A stretch of 64,000 bases of DNA from an uncultured Cohaesibacter sp. (GTDB lineage Bacteria > Pseudomonadota > Alphaproteobacteria > Rhizobiales > Cohaesibacteraceae), in assembly GCF_963682185.1 (NCBI RefSeq), contig NZ_OY821667.1, positions 186,001 to 250,000 of the forward strand, read 5' to 3'. The notes beneath the pieces are model-generated. The model saw nothing but the letters and a program-made list of their open reading frames with translations, ran no database searches and was not told the DNA's origin. Positions 17,655 through 27,522 of this stretch are shown in pieces. Numbering within the stretch: position 1 is the first letter of the stretch; the number at the start of each line of letters is the position of its first letter. Position numbers and translations under genes: made by a program.

Positions 17655-19304
17655 CTACCTCATTGTCTGCTTCGGCCTTGCCCCAATAGGAACGATGATA
17701 TCGACAGTCAGCCCATCGCTACCGAAGTGACGCTCAATCTTGCCATTCAGCTCGCCGCATATATTGGCGTCGATCAGTTTTGAGCCGAACCCTTTGTGTT
17801 CCGGGGCGGCAAGGCTGTCTCCGCTAACCTCCACCCACCTGATATGAAGGGATTCTTTCTTCCCTTCTTTCATTATGGACCATGTTACGGACAGAACATC
17901 GGGGTCCTCACTCACATGGCTATATTTGAGGGCATTGGTCGACAGTTCGTGGAATGTCAGCCCAAGCGCCTGAGTGGTTCTTTCGTCAAGCTCAACATCT
18001 GGCCCCATAACACGGTCATCACAGCTTTCATCGCCTAGCACCTGCCTGAGTTCCTTGATCAGCAGGTCCTTGAGATTGGCACTCTGCCAATGAGACCGCG
18101 TCAGAGCGTCCTGTGCGTTGGCCATGGCTTGCAGGCGAGCTGTGAAGGTCCGGGAAAATGAGTCGATATCTTCGGCATGATGAGCACTCTGCCTGGCCAT
18201 AGCGAGAATCCGAGCAATCGAATTCTTGATCCGGTGTTTCATTTCCTGCAACAACAGATCCTTTTCCGTCAGACTTTTTTCCGAAAGGGCTCGCAAATTG
18301 TGAGCGGCCTTGAGGGCCCGTAATTGCGAATGGGTGATCCAGGCCAACATGCAGGCAAGAAGAAAGAATGCCATAGCCGCAATGATGGGGGCCAGATCCT
18401 GAAGATTCCAGTGTTGCTTGGGCAATACGATGATGTCGAAAATCCATTGCCTGTCGACGACATCAACCTCTCTTGTTATAACCCGGCCCGGTAAGACTGT
18501 TCCGCCGTGCTGAAGCCGGGTTTCGTACATAGTGTCTTCGTAAAGCGTAACTGCATCATTGCCAGAATCATGAGCCTTGACCAAAACGGGCAGGGAAGGG
18601 CTCTGTGCGAAGGCTGCACGGAAGAGATCTCCTGCACGAAAAGGGGAATAGACGAAGCCTTGTAATCCATCCGTATGAGTTGTCTCTTTGCTATTCAGAT
18701 GTCCAACCAAGGCTGTATAGACAAGAAACCCGGCTTGTTTCTCCGTCGTGATTTCCTGTACCAGCATGACCGGACCTGTTGCTGCGATCTGGTCGGATGA
18801 CATGGCTTTTGTAATGGCGGCCCGTCGCACCGCCTCGCTGAACATGTCATATCCCAGTGCTGCGCGATTACGCGCGTCCTGTGGCTCAAGCAGCATGATC
18901 GGAGTCCTCATCGACTGATCGGTGTCAGGCCATATCCTGATGTCCGGTCCATAATCCCGTTGCAATGCAGACAGGGAAGGAGCCTCGTCTCCTGTCTTCT
19001 CCCATTTGGCAAAGCCGATACCCTGTACACCCGGATAATGCTTATCTATCTCAAGGGCATCGATGAAATGGCGAAACTGCTTGAGCTCGACCGCACTGTC
19101 ATGTGCGATAAAAAAGGCTCTGGTGGCGCGCAGAAGCGAAAGATGCTGATCTAGCCTTTGCATCACTCGATCAACTGCTTCATCCGCATATTCCTCCGCT
19201 TGGGCGTGGTTGGCTCTTTGGGCTCCGTTATATAGAAACAGACACGTTCCGGCTCCGATGATGAGGACCGAAGAGAAGACAAGTGGCGCAATCAGGCGGT
19301 GCAT
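17655..19304 (-). CDS. CHASE-domain HWE-family sensor histidine kinase
   Basis: This is a 549-residue membrane sensor. A membrane helix at about residues 7-29 is followed by a periplasmic CHASE domain (about 60-230; motifs YPGVQGIGFAKWE and FSEAVRRAAITKAM) and a second membrane helix near 312-332. The cytoplasmic part has the phospho-acceptor His357 in LLQEMKHRIKNSIARI and the HWE-type ATPase with FHELSTNALKYSHVS, WVE and GFGSKLIDANI. HWE kinases are common in alphaproteobacteria, often in stress or light responses, and CHASE domains sense small extracellular molecules. No response regulator is adjacent, so the partner is elsewhere. Confidence 0.92.
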   Translation of the reverse strand: MHRLIAPLVFSSVLIIGAGTCLFLYNGAQRANHAQAEEYADEAVDRVMQRLDQHLSLLRATRAFFIAHDSAVELKQFRHFIDALEIDKHYPGVQGIGFAKWEKTGDEAPSLSALQRDYGPDIRIWPDTDQSMRTPIMLLEPQDARNRAALGYDMFSEAVRRAAITKAMSSDQIAATGPVMLVQEITTEKQAGFLVYTALVGHLNSKETTHTDGLQGFVYSPFRAGDLFRAAFAQSPSLPVLVKAHDSGNDAVTLYEDTMYETRLQHGGTVLPGRVITREVDVVDRQWIFDIIVLPKQHWNLQDLAPIIAAMAFFLLACMLAWITHSQLRALKAAHNLRALSEKSLTEKDLLLQEMKHRIKNSIARILAMARQSAHHAEDIDSFSRTFTARLQAMANAQDALTRSHWQSANLKDLLIKELRQVLGDESCDDRVMGPDVELDERTTQALGLTFHELSTNALKYSHVSEDPDVLSVTWSIMKEGKKESLHIRWVEVSGDSLAAPEHKGFGSKLIDANICGELNGKIERHFGSDGLTVDIIVPIGARPKQTMR

Positions 19305-19501
19305 TTCAGGGATCCGATTCTGCTGGTTAAGACTGTCAGTCCGATTCCGTTTTAATTGATGATTGCTTCCGCTTCTCGCGTGAGGCTGTGTCGGGATCGA
19401 TCTGAGATCTACCGAGAATAGAAACCGTCATTCTGTTCGGCATTTAAAAAAGACATACCGAAAAGCTTATATGGAACAACTTTTTGTCGCATGCGTTGAG
19501 T

Positions 19502-20287
19502 ATGCATGACGACCGAGTGGATAAAAAAATGCAAACCAGACAAGTGGGCAGGACCGTGAATAGAACAGTTTGCGAAAAATGTCCTTTGCGAACTAAAGAG
19601 GCGTTCCGATCCTTCAAGAAATCCGAACTGGACTATGTTTCTGATTTCAAGAAGGGCGAGTTTTCTGCCGATCGCGGTGCAACGATCCTCCTCGAAGGTG
19701 GACAAAGTGCACACCTCTACACTGTGCTGTCGGGATGGGTGTTTCGGTACAAGATTCTGGATGATGGACGCCGCCAGATCCTGAATTACGCCTTGCCTGG
19801 CGACCTGATCGGACTTCAGGGTTCGCTACTGGACAAGATGCACCATTCCATCGAAGCCTTGACGTCAGTAAATCTCTGCGTGTTCGAACGCGACAATCTG
19901 ATGCAACTCTTCCGTGGCCATCCCGGGCTCGGGTTCGACGTGACATGGCTCGCGGCGCGCGAGGAAAGAATCCTCGATGAGCATCTGATCAGCATCGGTA
20001 GACGCACAGCCCTGGAGCGTGCTGCCTATCTGTTGGCCCATCTTTATCTTCGTGCCAAAGCTGTTGATTTGATAAGCAATAAGCAGAATGAAATTCCTAT
20101 CACTCAGCAGCATGTGGCGGACACTTTGGGATTGTCCATCGTGCATACCAACAAGACGTTGCGCAAACTGGCCCAGAGAGGTCTCATCCACTGGAAAGAG
20201 CGGGGATGTGAGATCAAGGATATCGATGGGCTTTTGAAAATAGCTAGTTGGGATGGCATCATCACTGCCAAGCGGCCAATAATCTGA
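19502..20287 (+). CDS. Crp/Fnr-family transcriptional regulator (N-terminal CxxC)
   Basis: This regulator of about 261 residues has an N-terminal CEKCPLR element, then a cyclic-nucleotide-type beta-roll (LEGGQSAHLYTVLSGWVFRYKI, LPGDLIGLQGSLLDKMHHSIEAL). A C-terminal winged helix follows (ITQQHVADTLGLSIVHTNKTLRKLAQRGLI). Its recognition helix lacks the Glu-x-x-Ser-Arg of Fnr and the Arg-Glu of Crp, so its DNA site should differ. Only two Cys of the N-terminal motif are seen, fewer than in iron-sulfur Fnr. Starts at 19484 (TTG) and 19529 (ATG, preceded by a weak GAGTGG) are possible. Its target is unknown. Confidence 0.85.
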   Translation: MHDDRVDKKMQTRQVGRTVNRTVCEKCPLRTKEAFRSFKKSELDYVSDFKKGEFSADRGATILLEGGQSAHLYTVLSGWVFRYKILDDGRRQILNYALPGDLIGLQGSLLDKMHHSIEALTSVNLCVFERDNLMQLFRGHPGLGFDVTWLAAREERILDEHLISIGRRTALERAAYLLAHLYLRAKAVDLISNKQNEIPITQQHVADTLGLSIVHTNKTLRKLAQRGLIHWKERGCEIKDIDGLLKIASWDGIITAKRPII

Positions 20288-20526
20288 TTGCTCAAAATGC
20301 TGCGCTTCAATCGGAAGGCAGTTATGGGGACTTGGACTTGCGACACATGCTTGCAAACGAACGCAAAAAATGGCCCGTCAGCTCGCATCGTTTTACACAA
20401 GGGCTCCCGGTTTTGTAGAGCAATCAAAGCCAATTGAAAACAAGCCCTTGGTTCTGGTCTTATCTCACCTAGAGAGAAGGTGGATTTGGCATCCAAAGAT
20501 AGTCTCTTGAGATTTACGAATTATAT
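20288..20526. other. Intergenic region upstream of the LacI gene
   Basis: This is the first part of a 326-base gap. I see no gene, tRNA or clear terminator here; the operator-like dyads occupy the end of the gap (20527-20597). Confidence 0.4.
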
Positions 20527-20544
20527 TGATAAAGTGCTTTATCA
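20527..20544. promoter_or_regulatory. LacI-type operator dyad 1
   Basis: TGATAAAG and CTTTATCA form an 8-bp perfect inverted repeat around a central TG. This is the size and symmetry expected of a LacI/GalR-family operator, 70 bp upstream of the lacI-type gene, so autoregulation and control of the ABC operon behind it are likely. Confidence 0.65.
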
Positions 20545-20579
20545 TGCAAATTATCATGAGATTTCGTAGAATTTTTCAT

Positions 20580-20597
20580 TGATAATGCGCTTTACTT
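20580..20597. promoter_or_regulatory. LacI-type operator dyad 2 (degenerate)
   Basis: TGATAATGCGCTTTACTT repeats the layout of the dyad at 20527 with several mismatches in the right arm. Two sites with centres about 53 bp apart, around five helical turns, could support looping by a tetrameric regulator. Confidence 0.45.
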
Positions 20598-20613
20598 AAT
20601 TCGGAGCATCAAA

Positions 20614-21669
20614 GTGGCCGAAGTCTCGCCAAAGAAGTATCGACGCATCACCCAAGCCGAAGTGGCGAAGCGGGCGGGTGTGTCGACGGCTGTCGTTTCG
20701 GCTATTCTCAATCCCGGCAGCAAGACAGGCATTCGTGTCGGGAAGGAGACTGCCGATCGCGTGCGCCAGGTCATGAGTGAGCTTGGTTATACGCCCAATC
20801 CGATTGCCCAGTCTCTGGCGCGCGGCAAACGCAATATTTTGGGTGTCTTCACCTATGAGCCCGTGTTCCCTTCCAGTCGCAACAACTTCTTCTATCCCAT
20901 CTTGCGCGGAATCGAGATGCAGGTATCAGGCGCAGGCTTTGATCTGTTGCTGTTCACATCGGCGCAGACTACGAGCAATGCGCGCCAGATTTATGCTGGT
21001 GGTTCCAGTCGGCTCAGTGTGGCCGACGGAGCAATCCTCTTGGGACAGGAACCGGATTCCAGCGAGTTGGAACGGCTGGCGTCAGAGCATTATCCATTCG
21101 TAACAGTCGGGCGCCGCGATATCGAAGGGACTCAGCTGAACTGGGTTGCGGCTGGGTATGCCGACGCCACGGCGGAAATCGTCGAGCGTGCGCATGCTAC
21201 GGGGCATCGCCATATTGCTTTTCTGGGTAGTGGTACCATAAGGGAACAGCAGATCGACCGTCAGCAGGGCTATGAAGATGCTCTGGCGAAACTTGGGCTT
21301 GTGTCGAAGCTGACTTGGTGTCGGCATGAGAACCCGGAACAGGTGGAAGAGGCATGGGTCGAACAGCTTCTGGCCGATGGGGTGACCCTGCTGTTGGCCG
21401 AGACACTGGAGCATGCGCAACAGATCGAAATGATCCTTGCGCAGCGTGGTCGCAGCATCCCCGAGGATCTGTCGGTTGCCGTGCTCGGCTCCCCCTTGGA
21501 GGAAACCGAAGTAATAGAGCGCTGGACACGCCTGCTTGTGCCCAGAGAAGAGATGGGCCGGGAGGCTGTACGCCTCTTGCTCTCGCTGCTGGAAGGTCGG
21601 GCGGAGGGCCCGGCCCAGACAACGCTTGCCTGCCCCTTTGTCGACGGTGAGACCATGCGCCCCGTCTGA
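20614..21669 (+). CDS. LacI-family transcriptional regulator
   Basis: This is a 351-residue repressor-type protein. The N-terminal helix-turn-helix (TQAEVAKRAGVSTAVVSAILN, residues 10-30) and hinge helix (NPIAQSLARGK) are classic. The periplasmic-binding-protein-like sensor domain includes ILGVFTYEPVF and GHRHIAFLG. The start codon is GTG, with GGAGCATCAAA before it. It sits 44 bp upstream of a sugar ABC transporter operon on the same strand. The ligand is presumably the transported sugar or a derivative. Confidence 0.93.
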   Translation: MAEVSPKKYRRITQAEVAKRAGVSTAVVSAILNPGSKTGIRVGKETADRVRQVMSELGYTPNPIAQSLARGKRNILGVFTYEPVFPSSRNNFFYPILRGIEMQVSGAGFDLLLFTSAQTTSNARQIYAGGSSRLSVADGAILLGQEPDSSELERLASEHYPFVTVGRRDIEGTQLNWVAAGYADATAEIVERAHATGHRHIAFLGSGTIREQQIDRQQGYEDALAKLGLVSKLTWCRHENPEQVEEAWVEQLLADGVTLLLAETLEHAQQIEMILAQRGRSIPEDLSVAVLGSPLEETEVIERWTRLLVPREEMGREAVRLLLSLLEGRAEGPAQTTLACPFVDGETMRPV

Positions 21670-21712
21670 ACTGACTTCATCAAGAACTGAATGATATGTG
21701 GAGGAGACAATC

Positions 21713-22972
21713 ATGTTCAAAGATATTAAGTTGATAAAGCGCTTAATTATATCAACCGCTCTAGCTTCTGGCGTTATCGGGGCCGGGGCGGCTGCGGAGG
21801 AATTGCGCTTCACGGTCTGGACAGGTAGCGAGGCGCATCTAAAAATGCTGAACGGCATTGCAGACGCCTACAAGGAAACGCATCCCGATGTATCCGTGCG
21901 TTTCGAAACCATCCCCTTTAATGACTATGTGCAGAAGATTACGCTACAGCTGGCAGGAGGCAATCCACCCGATCTCGGCTGGCTGCTGGAAAACTCCGCA
22001 CCAACCTTTGTCAGCGCCGGCGTGCTCGCGGACGTATCGGAAACTCTGAAGTCCAGCCCGGACTATGATTTTGCTGATCTGTCCCCATCGGCGATGGGCC
22101 TGTGGCAGAAAGGAGATGCTGTTTATGGTGTTCCCTTCTCAACCTCGCCCTTCATCGTCTATTATAACAAGTCTCTTTATGAAAAAGCCGGATTGGAGTT
22201 CCCCGATGCGCTGGCGGCCAAGGGTGAGTGGACATGGGAGCGCCTGAAGGCAGACGCAGCCGCACTCAAGAACAAGGACGCCGGGGTCTGGGGCTTTCAG
22301 AGCGTCGACGGGCAAGGCTACGGCTCTCGCGTCATCCATACGCTTATTCCCATCATCCGCTCTTATGGAGGCTACGCCTGGAAGGATGGCCAATGCGGCT
22401 TCGCTTCCGAAGAAGCCGTCAAGGCTGTTTCACTCTATCATGACATGATCTTTTCCGATCTCTCAGCCGTTCCTCCGGGAGAGCAGGGGGACTTCTTTAC
22501 CGGCAATGCCGCTCTCACCGTGACTCAGCTATCCCGCGCATCAAAGCTTGCCAATGTGTCCTTTGAATGGGGCATTGCACCGCTGCCCTCCGGGCCTGCG
22601 GGTGAGGTTTCGGTAATCGGGCAAGCCGCCATTGTCGCTTTCGAGAAGGGCGAGCAAAAAGAACTTGCGGCTGACTTTCTTGCCTTCATGACGAACAAGG
22701 AGAATGTCGGGCTGATGGCGGAATTCTTCCCCCCAGCGCGCCAGTCCGTGCTGGATAGCGATGCTTTTCTCACCAGCAACAGTGCTGTGACACCCGAGCA
22801 GATGGCCATTGTCGGCAAGGGCATTGCCACAGGACAGGTTGCCCCTGGTCACGTGGCCTATCCGCAGATCGATTCTGCCATCCGGCCCAAATTTGACGCT
22901 CTGTGGAAGCCTGATGCCGACGTAAAATCTGTGCTGGATACCGTCTGCTCCACGATCAAACCACTGCTCTGA
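21713..22972 (+). CDS. Carbohydrate ABC transporter substrate-binding protein
   Basis: This is a 419-residue periplasmic protein (SBP_bac_1, cluster B). It starts with a Sec signal peptide of about 28 residues (cleavage near GAAAEELRFTVW). The mature domain has LKMLNGIADAYKETHPDV and GVPFSTSPFIVYYNKSLYEKAGL, both typical of sugar-binding members. GGAGGAGA lies 5 bases before the ATG at 21713; the frame extends to a GTG at 21698, but that would put the ribosome site inside the gene. It leads the ABC operon. Confidence 0.93.
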   Translation: MFKDIKLIKRLIISTALASGVIGAGAAAEELRFTVWTGSEAHLKMLNGIADAYKETHPDVSVRFETIPFNDYVQKITLQLAGGNPPDLGWLLENSAPTFVSAGVLADVSETLKSSPDYDFADLSPSAMGLWQKGDAVYGVPFSTSPFIVYYNKSLYEKAGLEFPDALAAKGEWTWERLKADAAALKNKDAGVWGFQSVDGQGYGSRVIHTLIPIIRSYGGYAWKDGQCGFASEEAVKAVSLYHDMIFSDLSAVPPGEQGDFFTGNAALTVTQLSRASKLANVSFEWGIAPLPSGPAGEVSVIGQAAIVAFEKGEQKELAADFLAFMTNKENVGLMAEFFPPARQSVLDSDAFLTSNSAVTPEQMAIVGKGIATGQVAPGHVAYPQIDSAIRPKFDALWKPDADVKSVLDTVCSTIKPLL

Positions 22973-22990
22973 TCCAAAGGCGCTAACACA

Positions 22991-23893
22991 ATGACGAAAG
23001 TCACCCGACCGTTCCTCACGCTCAGGACTCGCGAAGCCATCGTCGGGTGGCTATTCGTGAGCCCCATCACCATCGGCTTTCTGATCTTCTTCGTCGGCCC
23101 TCTGGTCGCCGTGCTCGGATACAGCCTGACGGAATGGAACCTGCTCACTCAGCAATCCACCTTCGTGGGGATGGACAATTACGCCCATGCCCTTGGCAGC
23201 AATCCCGAATTCTGGCTCGTGCTGAGGAATTCGCTGATATTCGCCGCAGGTCTTGTGCCACTTAACATGATCCTTGCCCTTGCCCTTGCGGTGGCGCTCT
23301 GTCGCCCCTTCAAGGGGGTGGTCATCTTCCGCACGGTCTTTTTCGCTCCTGTCGTCACGGCGGCAGTGGCCTGGGCCATTGTCTGGACCTTCCTGTTGCA
23401 AGGAGAGAGCGGTGCGGTAAACCAGATGCTGGCGCTCGTCGGCATCGACGGTCCCAACTGGCTGCGCGATCCAAATTGGGCGATGGTTTCGGTCATCGTC
23501 ACGCGGGTTTTCAAAACCGTAGGGCTCAACATGATCCTCTATATCGCCGCGTTGCAATCCATCCCACGCGACTATGAAGAAGCCGCGCGACTTGAAGGTG
23601 CATCGGGTTGGCAGGTCTTTCGCATGATCACATGGCCGCTGCTGGCTCCTACGACCCTTGTCATCATGGTGATCACGGTGGTCGGCTCTCTCAAAGTCTT
23701 CGATCATATCTATCTGATGACGCAGGGCGGGCCTGAAAACGGCACACTGGTGCTGGCCTTCTACATCTATGAGCAAGCCTTTGAGTTCTTCCATGTAGGT
23801 TATGCAGCAGCCCTTGCCGTCATTCTTTTCGTGATGATTGTTGCACTGACGATCACACAGGTCATTCTCAAACAACGGGGGGCGGCACAATGA
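22991..23893 (+). CDS. Carbohydrate ABC transporter permease (MalF/UgpA type)
   Basis: This 300-residue inner-membrane protein has six predicted membrane helices. The EAA cytoplasmic loop that docks on the ATPase is visible as YEEAARLEGASGWQVFRMITWPLL. WLFVSPITIGFLIFFVGPL opens the first helix. It overlaps the next permease gene by 4 bp (ATGA), typical of heterodimeric sugar transporters. Confidence 0.94.
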   Translation: MTKVTRPFLTLRTREAIVGWLFVSPITIGFLIFFVGPLVAVLGYSLTEWNLLTQQSTFVGMDNYAHALGSNPEFWLVLRNSLIFAAGLVPLNMILALALAVALCRPFKGVVIFRTVFFAPVVTAAVAWAIVWTFLLQGESGAVNQMLALVGIDGPNWLRDPNWAMVSVIVTRVFKTVGLNMILYIAALQSIPRDYEEAARLEGASGWQVFRMITWPLLAPTTLVIMVITVVGSLKVFDHIYLMTQGGPENGTLVLAFYIYEQAFEFFHVGYAAALAVILFVMIVALTITQVILKQRGAAQ

Positions 23894-24732
23894 TAAGGTT
23901 CCAGAACCCATTTGTCCGGATCTGCTGGTATCTCTCGCTGATCCTTCTTGCGGTGCCCTTTGTCTTCCCGTTTTTGTGGATGATGTCCGGTGCCCTGAAA
24001 TCGCAGACCGATATCTTTGCGCCAACCCTGACGCTCATTCCCGATACATGGCATTGGGAGAATTTCCACGAGGTCTTCACCTATCAGCCCTTTGCGCGGC
24101 AATATTTCAATTCGCTCTATATAGCAGCGGTGGTGACGGGGGCGACGCTGTTTGTCTCCTCGCTGGCGGGCTATGCACTGGCACGGGTGCGCTTTGCGGG
24201 CAGCGGACTGCTGCTTCTGGTTCTGATCTCGGCGCTGATGATGCCCGAGGAAGTGACCATCATTCCCAATTTCTTCCTGATGAAGTCGCTGGGCCTGATG
24301 AATACCCATATGCCGCTGATCCTGTTGCCCATGTTTGGTTCACAAGGCGTGATGGCGACCTTCCTGATGCGGCAGTATTTCACGGCTCTGCCGAAAGATC
24401 TGGAGGAAGCGGCCCGCATGGACGGCCTCAGTCGCTTTGGCATCTTCTGGAAAGTGGCTCTGCCGCTGTCTCGACCGGCCCTGGCTGCCGTGGGGATTAT
24501 CACCTTCCTGTTCTCATGGAACCTGTTCCTTGAGCCGCTGGTCTTCCTCAGCGACATCAAGCTGTTCACCCTGCCGCTTGCCCTCTCCAACTTCACCGAC
24601 GCCTATGGTCTGCCGTTGTGGCATCTCCAGATGGCCGCGACTTCTCTCGCGGTCGTGCCGATCCTCGTGGTCTATATCGCGGCCCAGCGTCAAATCGTCG
24701 AAAGTTTTGCCCTCTCGGGTGTCAAAGGATAA
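23890..24732 (+). CDS. Carbohydrate ABC transporter permease (MalG/UgpE type)
   Basis: This is the 280-residue second permease. FPFLWMMSGALKSQTDIFA opens the protein and the EAA loop reads LEEAARMDGLSRFGIFWKV. The end, AAQRQIVESFALSGVKG, is the usual MalG-type C-terminus. It forms the channel with the preceding permease and is 4 bp from the FAD oxidoreductase gene. Confidence 0.94.
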   Translation: MIRFQNPFVRICWYLSLILLAVPFVFPFLWMMSGALKSQTDIFAPTLTLIPDTWHWENFHEVFTYQPFARQYFNSLYIAAVVTGATLFVSSLAGYALARVRFAGSGLLLLVLISALMMPEEVTIIPNFFLMKSLGLMNTHMPLILLPMFGSQGVMATFLMRQYFTALPKDLEEAARMDGLSRFGIFWKVALPLSRPALAAVGIITFLFSWNLFLEPLVFLSDIKLFTLPLALSNFTDAYGLPLWHLQMAATSLAVVPILVVYIAAQRQIVESFALSGVKG

Positions 24733-24736
24733 TAAA

Positions 24737-26356
24737 ATGAAAGACCTTCACTCAGATATCATCATCATTGGCGGTGGGCTCGGCGGCGTCTCGGCGGCGC
24801 TTGCTGCCCTCAAGATGGGGCGGCGGGTCATCCTGACCGAGGAATATAAATGGCTCGGCGGTCAGTTGACGACGCAAGCTGTGCCACCGGATGAAAATCC
24901 CTGGATCGAGAAGGCCGGATCCTCGACAAGCTATCGGCAGCTGCGCGAAGGGATTCGATCTTACTATCGTCGCCACTATCCTATGACGGGGAAGGCGCGC
25001 GGCTATGCGCTGCTCAATCCCGGTGGTGGCAATGTCAGTCCGATCACCGCGGAGCCTCGGGTTGGAGTGGCCGTCATCGAGGAAATGCTGGCGCCATGGT
25101 ATGGCACAGAAAAGTTGCTCGTTCTACTCAACACCAAGGCGACGGCTGTCGAACAGAGCGGAGATCGCTTTGACGCGGTGCATGTGGAGAGCGCTGAATA
25201 TGGCGAGCTTGTGCTGCATGGACGTTATGTGATCGATGCAACCGAGCTTGGCGATCTCCTTGAGATCGGGGCCGTGGAGCATGTTATCGGGGCGGAAAGT
25301 CAGGCTCAAACGGGCGAGCCCAATGCCCTTCAGGGAGAGGCAAACCCGATGGACCAGCAGGCGGTAAGCTGGTGCTTTGCCATGTCCTATCACCCCGATG
25401 AGGACCACACCATCGACAAGCCTGCAAACTATGAGAAATGGCGCGATTACAAGCTCGATTTCTGGCCCGACCGTCAGGTTTCCTTCATTGCACCGGATCC
25501 GGTGACGCTGGAGCCAGATGATCGACCGCTGTTCAACGGCGACATCGATGCTGAAGGGGTGGAGGATAACTGGCATTATCGCCGTATCCTCTATCGTCAC
25601 AATCACGAAGCGGGGCATTTCCCGTCCGACGTCTGCCTTGTCAACTGGCCGCAGATCGACTATTGCGACGGACCGATCGTCGGGGTGACCAAAGAGGAAG
25701 CCGACCTCCATCTGCAAGGGGCCAAGGATCTGTCGCTCTCCATGCTTTACTGGATGCAGACCGAAGCACCGCGTCACGATGGAGGCATCGGCTATCGCGG
25801 CCTTCGCCCTGCAGGTGAGGTGATGGGGACGCTCGATGGTCTGACTATAGCCCCCTATATCCGTGAGAGCCGCCGCATCAAGGCGCTGTTCACCGTGACA
25901 GAAAATCACGTCGGGGTGGATGCCCGCAAGGGCATTGTCGGGGCGGAGATCTTCGAGGATAGCATTGGGGTCGGCAGCTACCGCATCGACCTGCATCCCT
26001 CCACCGCGCCGCGCAACTATGTCGACATCGCCAATTGGCCGTTTCAGATTCCTCTGGGGGCACTGATCCCCGAGCGTGTCGAAAATCTGCTGCCAGCCTG
26101 CAAGAATATCGGCTCAACCCACATCACCAATGGCTGCTATCGCTTGCATCCGGTGGAATGGAATATCGGCGAGGCTGTTGGCGCATTGGCTGCCTATTGC
26201 CTTGAACATGGCGAGAGTCCGCGCGGGGTGCGGGAAACGCCCAAGCATCTTGCGGCATTTCAGCAGATCCTTGCCCAGCGTTTTGGCATTCCGCTCGCCT
26301 GGCCAAAGCACATCTTTCAATCGCCGCGCATGGAACTCTTCGGCCGGGCCGAATAA
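24737..26356 (+). CDS. FAD-dependent oxidoreductase (FAD_oxidored type)
   Basis: This 539-residue flavoprotein shows the N-terminal dinucleotide motif [21 protein letters not shown], then [20 protein letters not shown], a pattern seen in the PF12831-like group. The C-terminal domain closes the FAD site ([31 protein letters not shown]). Its reaction is not known. Enzymes of this group next to sugar ABC transporters probably oxidise the imported sugar or a derived polyol; that is inference from context. The frame runs further upstream, but the ATG at 24737, four bases after the permease stop, is the right start. Confidence 0.85.
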   Translation: MKDLHSDIIIIGGGLGGVSAALAALKMGRRVILTEEYKWLGGQLTTQAVPPDENPWIEKAGSSTSYRQLREGIRSYYRRHYPMTGKARGYALLNPGGGNVSPITAEPRVGVAVIEEMLAPWYGTEKLLVLLNTKATAVEQSGDRFDAVHVESAEYGELVLHGRYVIDATELGDLLEIGAVEHVIGAESQAQTGEPNALQGEANPMDQQAVSWCFAMSYHPDEDHTIDKPANYEKWRDYKLDFWPDRQVSFIAPDPVTLEPDDRPLFNGDIDAEGVEDNWHYRRILYRHNHEAGHFPSDVCLVNWPQIDYCDGPIVGVTKEEADLHLQGAKDLSLSMLYWMQTEAPRHDGGIGYRGLRPAGEVMGTLDGLTIAPYIRESRRIKALFTVTENHVGVDARKGIVGAEIFEDSIGVGSYRIDLHPSTAPRNYVDIANWPFQIPLGALIPERVENLLPACKNIGSTHITNGCYRLHPVEWNIGEAVGALAAYCLEHGESPRGVRETPKHLAAFQQILAQRFGIPLAWPKHIFQSPRMELFGRAE

Positions 26357-26373
26357 AGGATAGGGAGGAGAAA

Positions 26374-27417
26374 ATGGCTGGTTTGACCCTGACCGATGTC
26401 TGCAAGAGCTTTGGCTCTGTGGACGTCATCCGCAATGTCGACCTTGAGATCGAAGATGGTGAATTCGTCGTCTTCGTTGGTCCGTCCGGTTGCGGCAAAT
26501 CCACCCTGTTACGCTGCATCTCCGGGTTGGAGGACATCTCCTCCGGCACGTTGATGATCGGTAACAAGCAGATGAATGACATCCCCGCTGCGAAACGGGG
26601 CGTTGCAATGGTGTTTCAGTCCTATGCACTCTATCCACATCTCAAGGTGCGCGAGAATATGGGATTCGGCCTCAAAGTGCGCAAGGTTCCTGCCGATGAA
26701 ATCAAGATGCGGGTGGCTGAAGCAGCGCGGGTGTTGAAGCTGGAAGCTCTGCTGGAACGCTATCCCAGAGAACTATCTGGCGGGCAGCGCCAACGTGTCG
26801 CCATTGGGCGTGCAATTGTGGGCAGCCCGGAGGTGTTCCTGTTTGATGAGCCGCTATCGAACCTTGACGCAGAACTGAGGGTGCATATGCGAGCGGAGAT
26901 TTCCGGCCTTCACAAGCGCCTTGGCAATACCATGATCTATGTGACACACGACCAGATCGAGGCGATGACACTGGCCGACAAGATTGTCGTACTGAAGGAC
27001 GGACATGTCGAGCAAGTCGGCAGTCCCCGGACCCTTTATTATCATCCGGCTAACAAGTTCGTGGCCCAGTTTATCGGTAGCCCGAAGATGAATGTATTCG
27101 AAGCGAGTGGGCTGCCCGAGGCCTTGCGAGTGTCAAATAGTGCGTCGTCTTCAGCTGCGCAAGTGGGGTTGCGCCCCGAAGACATGATGATTGTGCCTGA
27201 AGGTGACGGTGCGATCCGGGCTAAAGTGTCTGCCAATGAATATACCGGGGCAGGATCACTTTTGCATCTCGATATGGAGGGACTTGGTAGCAGCCTTGCG
27301 CTGTATGCCGGTGGCGATGCTCCAGAGGAGGGGGCAACGGTCGGCGTGAGCTTCGATGAAAAACGGCTCTACTGGTTCGATGCCAATGATCAGAGCGTGC
27401 CCAATCAGCAAGCATGA
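26374..27417 (+). CDS. Sugar ABC transporter ATP-binding protein (MalK/UgpC type)
   Basis: This is a 347-residue ATPase with Walker [10 protein letters not shown] (about residues 38-46), Q-loop [10 protein letters not shown], signature [16 protein letters not shown], Walker [13 protein letters not shown] and switch His in [13 protein letters not shown]. The last 110 residues form the MalK-type TOBE/regulatory domain. Its presence completes the transporter; the ATPase gene is last, behind the FAD enzyme, so all five genes after lacI form one transcription unit. GGAGGAG precedes the ATG. Confidence 0.95.
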   Translation: MAGLTLTDVCKSFGSVDVIRNVDLEIEDGEFVVFVGPSGCGKSTLLRCISGLEDISSGTLMIGNKQMNDIPAAKRGVAMVFQSYALYPHLKVRENMGFGLKVRKVPADEIKMRVAEAARVLKLEALLERYPRELSGGQRQRVAIGRAIVGSPEVFLFDEPLSNLDAELRVHMRAEISGLHKRLGNTMIYVTHDQIEAMTLADKIVVLKDGHVEQVGSPRTLYYHPANKFVAQFIGSPKMNVFEASGLPEALRVSNSASSSAAQVGLRPEDMMIVPEGDGAIRAKVSANEYTGAGSLLHLDMEGLGSSLALYAGGDAPEEGATVGVSFDEKRLYWFDANDQSVPNQQA

Positions 27418-27466
27418 CGCAATGAAGAGCCAGTAAGAGTGAAACATCTTCCTCAGAGACTTTGTG

Positions 27467-27496
27467 ACTGACACCGCAATCATTGCTGGTGTCAGT
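27467..27496 (+). terminator. Hairpin at the end of the sugar ABC operon
   Basis: A 9-bp perfect stem (ACTGACACC with GGTGTCAGT) has an inner GCAA/TTGC helix. It lies 50 bp after the ATPase stop. It lacks a strong T-run, so termination is probable but not certain. Confidence 0.5.
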
Positions 27497-27522
27497 ACAA
27501 AGCGATCGTGGTCCTATTGAGG

